The notes under the pieces are model-generated. The model was not told the origin of the DNA, did no database searches, and saw only the letters and a program-made list of their open reading frames with translations. Source: Alphaproteobacteria bacterium (GTDB lineage Bacteria; Pseudomonadota; Alphaproteobacteria; JABAAW01). From it: DNA of 10,959 bases. This document shows positions 6,951 to 10,959 of the stretch, in pieces. Both the position numbers and the translations under genes were made by a program. The stretch covers positions 1-10,959 of the forward strand of contig JABAAS010000029.1 in NCBI GenBank assembly GCA_014238625.1, given 5' to 3'. How positions within the stretch are numbered: position 1 is the first letter of the stretch; each line of letters begins with the position of its first letter.

Positions 6951-8080
6951 TTGCTGTTAGTTATGGCTTTGACCTTTTCGAGAGTATTTTTCACCTCACC
7001 TTTTTCGATGGCTTCTCTAGCCAGCCGAGTGCCCTCGAGCAAAGATTGTGTTTTTTGCGCGACCATCAAGGCTGCAGCCGAGTTATAGAGTATCGTCTCG
7101 AACAGAGCTCGTTCTGGCGAGTTTTCCTTGCTGCATTTATTATCGAAGACTTTGCTTATGGCTTTTGCATTATATTGCGCGTTGCCGCCGCGAATTAAAG
7201 ATAGCTCTCTTTTGGGCAGTTCTGCGTCGGCTGGCAGTAAGGCTCGTTTCTTGTGCATTCCAGTCTTTTGAGTTGTTGCTGTATCTCCGTCTTGAATTAT
7301 GATGGCTTGCGACTCTCCGCATAGCGTCATTTCGTCGGCGTCCCCCGCGCCGCATACGATCCAAGCCTGCTTGAAGCCCAGAATATCGAGCGTCTCTGCA
7401 TATAGACTTGCAACTTGCCTAGAGCATACGCCGAACAATCCCCGCGTTACTCCAGCCGGGTTGAGCAGTGGTCCCAATAGGTTGAAGATAGTACGACTAG
7501 CTAGAGTTTTACGCACTTTAGCGGCGAACGCCATTGCGGGATGGTGTCGAGGAGCGAACATGAAGCAGAAGTTTGTTTCGTCCAAGCATTGTTGTATGCG
7601 TTCAATGGGGCTGTTGATGTTTATGCCCAAGGCTTCGAGCAGGTCAGCCGCGCCGCATTGAGAGCTAACGCTTCTGTTTCCGTGCTTTGCCACCGAGACG
7701 CCGCAACTTGCCACGACGAGCGCCGTGGCGGAGGAGATGTTGAAAGTTCCTAGTCCGTCTCCGCCGGTGCCGACAATATCGATAGCCTTTTCGTCTGCTA
7801 CGATGGGGTTTTCCATTGTAAGACGCAGAGCATCGACGGCTCCTGCTAGCTCGCAAGCCTGCTCACCGCGCACGCGTAGCGCGCTAAGTACTGATGCCAG
7901 CAAAATATGCTTATTTGATTGATTGTCTTGGCTTTGCTTTTCGAGATCACTGTTCGCTTGCTCGCTTGTGCTCTCGCTCAGCAGGCTTGTGAATAGACCA
8001 GCCATTTCTTCTCGTCGTAGGACTTGTCCTGCGAGCAGGAGTTCGATTTTTTCACGCACTTCTGATTCTTTTTCTACCAT
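6947..8080 (-). CDS. trpD: Anthranilate phosphoribosyltransferase
   Basis: Transfers the phosphoribosyl group of PRPP to anthranilate, the second committed step of tryptophan synthesis. Numbering from the ATG at 8080 (377 residues): the PRPP loop GTGGDGLGTFN at 104-114, KHGNRS at 132-137, FAPRHHPAM at 175-183, SRTIFNLLGPLLNP at 195-208, and the metal-site acidic pair in DADEMT near 247-252. I chose 8080 because GGAGAG lies 13 nt upstream. A TTG at 8101 in the same frame would add seven residues but has no properly spaced ribosome site. Residues about 35-57 (Ser/Gln/Asn/Glu rich) are extra relative to the family and lie between the N-terminal helices. The stop overlaps the trpC TTG by 4 nt. 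An 11-codon Trp-containing ORF overlaps the start. Confidence 0.95.
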   Translation of the reverse strand: MVEKESEVREKIELLLAGQVLRREEMAGLFTSLLSESTSEQANSDLEKQSQDNQSNKHILLASVLSALRVRGEQACELAGAVDALRLTMENPIVADEKAIDIVGTGGDGLGTFNISSATALVVASCGVSVAKHGNRSVSSQCGAADLLEALGININSPIERIQQCLDETNFCFMFAPRHHPAMAFAAKVRKTLASRTIFNLLGPLLNPAGVTRGLFGVCSRQVASLYAETLDILGFKQAWIVCGAGDADEMTLCGESQAIIIQDGDTATTQKTGMHKKRALLPADAELPKRELSLIRGGNAQYNAKAISKVFDNKCSKENSPERALFETILYNSAAALMVAQKTQSLLEGTRLAREAIEKGEVKNTLEKVKAITNSN

Positions 8081-8109
8081 TCTAGTTCCGTTTCTCTCCA
8101 ATCCCCCAT
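8074..8109 (-). CDS. Possible 11-residue leader ORF with two Trp codons upstream of trpD
   Basis: On the minus strand an ATG at 8109 opens an 11-codon frame, MGDWRETELEW, ending with TAG at 8076-8074. AAAAGGG lies nine bases before the ATG, similar to the sites before tyrS and moaC. Trp occurs at codons 4 and 11, and the last Trp codon and the stop overlap the trpD start (ATGGTAG) in another frame. Placement in a trp operon makes regulation by tryptophan-sensitive translation possible. Short ORFs with two TGG can arise by chance in G-rich sequence, and no attenuator hairpin is evident in the 77-nt gap. Confidence 0.22.
   Translation of the reverse strand: MGDWRETELEW
8094..8099 (-). promoter_or_regulatory. 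Ribosome binding site candidate for trpD
   Basis: GGAGAG on the minus strand, 13 nt before the ATG at 8080. This is the best purine-rich site in the intergene and favours that ATG over the TTG at 8101, which it almost abuts. The spacing is longer than ideal. Confidence 0.45.
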
Positions 8110-8157
8110 TTAGTTTTACCCTTTTGATTTTTTATGGATTTTCTGATTTTACATTTG

Positions 8158-8865
8158 TTATCTCCTATTGAGGCAGAAAGTAATGAAGTTATCGATCAAC
8201 TGCCAGCCATGCTCGCAGGCGATGCTTTCAGGGTGGAATTGCACGCCAAAAAGGTCGAGTTTTTTATGCGATAAAGCCATCACGATTGGCTCGCTCGAGT
8301 TTTCTTCGTCCTCGCTATAGGCGTCTATGCTTAGCACTGGCGGAACGGAGTTTGGCTCAACGACAAGGGAGTGGTATCTGGTTGCCTTGAGTGTTTCTGG
8401 CAGCCCCAAAAACAGAGGATTTTTTTCACTACTATTTCCGTTTTCGCCATTTTCTTTGTTTATTGACGCTATCTTAATTTGAGAAGTTTTTCCGTGCATC
8501 AGCTTTTTTGCGCGCACGACCTTTGCGCCGCAGCTTTGCGCGAGGCACTGCATACCGAGGCAAACGCCGAGCAGAGCGGGCTGTTGTTTTGCCTGCAACA
8601 GGGCGTCTATCAATTCGAGCGAGATTCCAGCCTCCTCTGGTCGTCCTGGTCCTGGCGATATGACTATGCCGCGTGGCTGCATATCGAGAGCCATTTCCAC
8701 GCTTATCTTATCGTTGCGAATGACTTTGACGGCATTTTGCGCGTCCTCTAAAGCGGCCTCATTTTTGCCAGCTATACTACCAGCTATACTACTAGCTATA
8801 CTACTAGACATGGCTTGATATAGATTCCAAGTGAAGCTATCGTAATTATCGAGTAGCAAGAACAT
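8158..8865 (-). CDS. trpG: Anthranilate synthase glutamine amidotransferase subunit (component II)
   Basis: Class I glutamine amidotransferase that supplies ammonia to TrpE for anthranilate synthesis. From the ATG at 8865 the product is 235 residues: LLLDNYDSFTWNL near the N-terminus, SPGPG (70-74), the nucleophile Cys102 in GVCLGMQ, RYHSL (163-167), and His211/Glu213 in GVQFHPES. I use 8865 because the family starts at MFLLLDNYDSF; an upstream TTG at 8895 would add ten residues without support. Three stretches are extra relative to relatives: a Ser-Ile-Ala-Gly repeat plus linker (about 20-42), and Asn/Glu/Ser-rich loops at about 136-149 and 184-192. Amidotransferases of this type can also serve PabB. 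It lies 56 nt after the hydrolase and 77 nt before trpD, and no trpE is adjacent in the window. Confidence 0.95.
   Translation of the reverse strand: MFLLLDNYDSFTWNLYQAMSSSIASSIAGSIAGKNEAALEDAQNAVKVIRNDKISVEMALDMQPRGIVISPGPGRPEEAGISLELIDALLQAKQQPALLGVCLGMQCLAQSCGAKVVRAKKLMHGKTSQIKIASINKENGENGNSSEKNPLFLGLPETLKATRYHSLVVEPNSVPPVLSIDAYSEDEENSSEPIVMALSHKKLDLFGVQFHPESIACEHGWQLIDNFITFCLNRR
8768..8807. repeat. 12-bp in-frame tandem array inside trpG (Ser-Ile-Ala-Gly/Ser)
   Basis: ccagctatacta at 8768-8779 and 8780-8791, then ctagctatacta at 8792-8803 and a partial fourth copy. Read in the trpG frame it gives repeats of Ser-Ile-Ala-Ser/Gly directly after the conserved DNYDSFTWNLYQAM segment. Copies differ by one base, which switches Gly and Ser. 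Confidence 0.93.
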
Positions 8866-8921
8866 CGTTCCAATCTTTGAGTCTTTATGCCTCAATCCTT
8901 TGAGCAGTTATTTTTTTATAT

Positions 8922-9566
8922 TCAGGCTGCGGATTTTGCGCTTGTTTGAGTAATATACTTTGCGACCGCCGCTTCAAAGTCTGCGAGATGGTTGCTGAAC
9001 AAATGATCCGCTTCCTCGACGGCGTGGAATTCTACTTTCACGGCTTTGTACCGCGCGAGTGTGTTCTGCATTTTTTCTATTTCTTCGTAAGGTATCAGCT
9101 CGTCTTTTTCTCCGTGTATAATAAGTCCCTGCACGGGACAGGGAGCGAAAAATCCAAAATCGTAATGATTTACGGGCAGAGCAGCTGCGACGAATCGAGC
9201 GGTTTCTGGTCTTCGCATCAGCAGCTGTAGCGATATCCAAGCACCGAACGAGACGCCGCCGACCCAGAATTCGTTATTATACTCTGCGCGATGCTGTAGC
9301 CAGTCAAGAGCTGCTGCTGCGTCAGAGATCTCACCTTCGCCGCCCTCGTATCTTCCGTCGCTACGCCCAACGCCGCGGAAGTTTATGCGCAGGCACGAGA
9401 ATCCTTGGCGAGCGAAAGCTCGATATAGCGTATATACCGACTTACTATCCATAGTTCCGCCTTGCACGGGGTTGGGATGCAGCAACAGCACGACTGGCGC
9501 ATGAGGGGTGGAGCTATGGAAACGCCCCTCGAGCTTACCGCTCGGGCCATTGAGTACTACATCCAC
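8922..9566 (-). CDS. Alpha/beta hydrolase of the COG2945 type, substrate unknown
   Basis: A small cytosolic serine hydrolase of 214 residues with no signal peptide. It shows LLLHPNP..GGTMDSK (28-42), NFRGVGRSDG (62-71), the nucleophile elbow GVSFG with Ser106, Asp155 in HGEKDELIPY, and His188 in EADHLF, a complete Ser-Asp-His triad. The start is GTG at 9566, with GAGG ten nt upstream; the nearby ATG at 9562 is out of frame and hits TAG at once. The start LNGPSGKLEGRFH fits the family. It is divergent from the cysteine desulfurase gene; I recall this hydrolase next to Fe-S assembly genes in alphaproteobacteria, but no role is established. Here it is also the first gene of the run leading into trpG, only 56 nt away. 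Confidence 0.88.
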   Translation of the reverse strand: MDVVLNGPSGKLEGRFHSSTPHAPVVLLLHPNPVQGGTMDSKSVYTLYRAFARQGFSCLRINFRGVGRSDGRYEGGEGEISDAAAALDWLQHRAEYNNEFWVGGVSFGAWISLQLLMRRPETARFVAAALPVNHYDFGFFAPCPVQGLIIHGEKDELIPYEEIEKMQNTLARYKAVKVEFHAVEEADHLFSNHLADFEAAVAKYITQTSAKSAA

Positions 9567-9661
9567 AGAACTTTAGCCTCAACATTGCGCGCATGGGCGA
9601 GAGCGACCATAACACCGAGTAGCTTATCTAAATTTTTATATTTACGCACAACATCAACCAT
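9557..9661 (-). CDS. Possible small ORF (34 residues) overlapping the hydrolase start
   Basis: From an ATG at 9661 to TAG at 9559-9557 on the minus strand, a basic, Leu/Val-rich peptide beginning MVDVVRKYKNLDKLLG and ending VEAKVLWM. It overlaps the GTG start of the hydrolase by ten bases in another frame, an arrangement compatible with translational coupling. There is only a weak AGAG upstream and I recognise no family. It may be chance. Confidence 0.22.
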   Translation of the reverse strand: MVDVVRKYKNLDKLLGVMVALAHARNVEAKVLWM

Positions 9662-9856
9662 AGTGAATACTCTAGCAGATTTTCTAACAGATTCGGGCTA
9701 TAAAAAGCATAAGTAAATGAGTTTCTAGGTAAAAATTCTGCTAAATTTCGCTAAAGGATTGTAGCAAAAAGTTAACCCAATAAATCGTGTAGAGATATTG
9801 TCGAGATTCTGCGAAGATTTTGTATAGAGCTTGCGGATAACTCGTAGAGATATTTT
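9662..9856. promoter_or_regulatory. Divergent spacer between hydrolase and cysteine desulfurase genes
   Basis: An AT-rich 195-bp spacer that must hold promoters for both directions. On the plus strand ttgtcg (9798-9803) with tatagag (from 9823) is a weak promoter-like pair with a long 19-nt gap. An 11-bp direct repeat, gtagagatatt, occurs at 9789-9799 and 9844-9854, the second copy ending just before the desulfurase ATG. I see no recognisable IscR site and no riboswitch. Confidence 0.35.
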
Positions 9857-9910
9857 ATGCCTATGCCTATACCTATGCCTATACCTATGCCTATACCGAT
9901 GCCTATGCCT
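9857..9910 (+). repeat. 12-bp tandem array at the desulfurase start (Met-Pro-Ile-Pro)
   Basis: Three exact copies of cctatgcctata at 9860-9871, 9872-9883 and 9884-9895, then a degenerate fourth with cctatgcct. Every other or third codon is ATG, giving six in-frame start candidates at 9857, 9863, 9875, 9887, 9899 and 9905. Confidence 0.95.
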
Positions 9911-10959
9911 TTCGCCCAGCCTCGTTTTTACCTTGATTATAACGCGGGTGCGCCTCTGCGTGCTGGCGTTCTTGCGCATATGCAGGAGGTAGCGAGTAGC
10001 CCCGGCAATGCTTCTTCGGTGCATGCTTTCGGCAGGCGAGCGCGTTGTTATATCGATGATGCGCGCGCGAGCATCGCTAATGCTCTTGGTTGTGAGGCGG
10101 AGGGAGTTATTTTTACGAGCGGTGGTAGCGAGGCTAACGCGCTGATCTTACACAATAAGCTCTTATACGATAATTCCTTGCCAGAGAGAGCTTTGCACGA
10201 TGGGGAACATTTTTTTTGTTCAGCCATCGAGCATCCCTCGGTGCTTGAGCACCATAGTTGCTCTCAGCCATCGAGCGAAACTATCGTTCCGACGCTAGCC
10301 TCTGGCATCGTTGATTGTCGCGCGTTAGAGCGAATGCTCGCATCTGCAACAAAAGGTCTATCAGGCAGACGCGTCCCGCTAGTCTCGATTATGGCAGCGA
10401 ACAACGAGACTGGTATATTGCAACCGATAGAAGAGATAGCCTCGATCTGTCGCAGGCACGCAGTAGCCTTGCATTGCGATGCAACGCAGGTGGTCGGTCG
10501 CAAGGCGATATCGATGGAGGATTGGGGCGTGGATTTTCTCACGCTTTCAGCACATAAGCTTGGAGGACCGCAAGGAATCGGCGCGTTGTTGTATAACTCG
10601 CGCAAGGATTATTTGAGTAAGGACTATTTGAGCAGATATCCGCACTCTTTTTCTGCCCGCGAGCTACTACGCCCTCTGCTGCTTGGCGGCGGTCAAGAAT
10701 CTGGCTTGCGCGCAGGCACCGAGAATGTGTCTGCGATAGCGGGCTTTGCCTTTGCGCTACGAGCGGCTTGCGATGAGCTAGCGCGTTTTGCGGATGTTGC
10801 GAACCTTCGAGACTCTTTTGAGCAACGCCTGCTTTCGCGTCTACCTGATACTCGTATAGTAGGCTCTTCTGTTGAGCGTCTAGCGAACACTAGTTGCCTT
10901 ATTCACCCAAATTTTTCTGCGGAGGTATTGTTGATGCGTTGCGACTTATCTGGTGTTGC
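9857..10959 (+). CDS. Cysteine desulfurase, NifS/IscS type, 3' end cut by window
   Basis: PLP enzyme that takes sulfur from cysteine to supply Fe-S cluster and other sulfur pathways. The visible 367 residues contain YLDYNAGAPLR (25-35), the PLP-phosphate loop TSGGSEAN (87-94), the PLP-stacking His126 in EHPSVLE, NNETG (182-186), Asp208 and Gln211 in HCDATQ, and the PLP Lys234 in SAHKLGGPQG. RAGTEN (285-290) follows. The catalytic Cys loop expected just after CDLSGV lies beyond the right edge, so activity and subgroup cannot be settled. An in-frame TAG at 9845-9847 limits the start to 9857 or an internal ATG; six in-frame ATGs fall in a Met-Pro repeat, and 9905 (MPFAQPRFYLDY) matches the usual family start best. 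A 15-bp duplication occurs after the PLP domain lysine. Confidence 0.93.
   Translation, partial: MPMPIPMPIPMPIPMPMPFAQPRFYLDYNAGAPLRAGVLAHMQEVASSPGNASSVHAFGRRARCYIDDARASIANALGCEAEGVIFTSGGSEANALILHNKLLYDNSLPERALHDGEHFFCSAIEHPSVLEHHSCSQPSSETIVPTLASGIVDCRALERMLASATKGLSGRRVPLVSIMAANNETGILQPIEEIASICRRHAVALHCDATQVVGRKAISMEDWGVDFLTLSAHKLGGPQGIGALLYNSRKDYLSKDYLSRYPHSFSARELLRPLLLGGGQESGLRAGTENVSAIAGFAFALRAACDELARFADVANLRDSFEQRLLSRLPDTRIVGSSVERLANTSCLIHPNFSAEVLLMRCDLSGV
10604..10633 (+). repeat. 15-bp in-frame duplication (Lys-Asp-Tyr-Leu-Ser x2)
   Basis: aaggattatttgagt at 10604-10618 and aaggactatttgagc at 10619-10633, differing only at two synonymous third positions. The duplicated pentapeptide lies between the PLP-lysine region and the RPLLLGGGQ segment of the desulfurase. 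Confidence 0.9.

Larger units (their letters stand above)
4185..9566 (-). other. Probable polycistronic unit: hydrolase-trpG-trpD-trpC-moaC-moeA
   Basis: Six minus-strand genes with gaps of 56, 77, -4, 37 and 23 nt, no internal terminator-like hairpin seen, and a strong hairpin pair after moeA. The trpGDC-moaC-moeA block is a known alphaproteobacterial order. Inclusion of the hydrolase rests on spacing alone. Confidence 0.6.

Noticed and set aside
6163..6960. A 265-codon open frame on the plus strand opposite trpC
   Set aside because: It is antisense to a gene with all TrpC catalytic residues, and its translation is Ser/Arg/Ala-rich with no recognisable motif; it follows from codon composition.
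8081..8157. Classic trp attenuator between trpG and trpD
   Set aside because: No pair of competing hairpins or terminator stem is visible in this AT-rich gap; only the short Trp-containing ORF remains as a candidate.
9725..10024. A 99-codon minus-strand frame with an Arg-His-Arg-Tyr repeat
   Set aside because: It is the complement of the Met-Pro array and overlaps the desulfurase start, which has clear homology.

Overview
The window looks like a chromosomal segment of an alphaproteobacterium of unidentified lineage. The evidence is the gene order trpG-trpD-trpC-moaC-moeA, the alphaproteobacterial style of the TyrS (HVGS and KMGKS signatures), and a COG2945-type hydrolase lying back to back with a NifS/IscS-type cysteine desulfurase. 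This assignment rests on remembered synteny and motif style, not on a search. There are no phage, plasmid, IS, CRISPR, tRNA or rRNA features; the content is housekeeping metabolism.

Layout from left to right. (1) Positions 2-2485, plus strand: the C-terminal part of a large DUF3971/AsmA-like (YhdP-type) envelope protein, cut by the left edge. (2) A short AT-only convergent spacer. (3) 2592-3980, minus: tyrS. (4) 3981-4184: a spacer with a -35-like TTGACA for tyrS, and two GC-rich hairpins that probably end the next transcription unit. (5) 4185-9566, minus: a compact set of six genes transcribed in the order alpha/beta hydrolase, trpG, trpD, trpC, moaC, moeA. It covers one anthranilate synthase subunit, two tryptophan pathway steps and two molybdenum cofactor steps. 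trpE is not present. (6) 9557-9856: a divergent spacer with a possible 34-residue small ORF. (7) 9857 to the right edge, plus: a cysteine desulfurase cut just before its expected catalytic cysteine.

The most unusual property is a set of short in-frame tandem repeats, all of 12 or 15 bp, inside otherwise conserved genes. Examples are Ser-Lys/Ser-Asn and Ser-Asp-Arg-Leu arrays in the envelope protein, Leu-Thr-Gln-Ser-Thr in MoeA, Ser-Ile-Ala-Gly in TrpG, Met-Pro-Ile-Pro at the start of the desulfurase, and a duplicated Lys-Asp-Tyr-Leu-Ser later in it. Most sit at termini or at points where the family normally has a short loop, and several other proteins carry non-repetitive polar insertions at similar places. 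The pattern suggests frequent slippage or duplication tolerated only when in frame.

A second point is an 11-codon ORF with two Trp codons whose end overlaps the trpD start. It is a possible translational control element, but it could be chance. Several genes use TTG or GTG starts or have ambiguous starts; these are discussed per gene.
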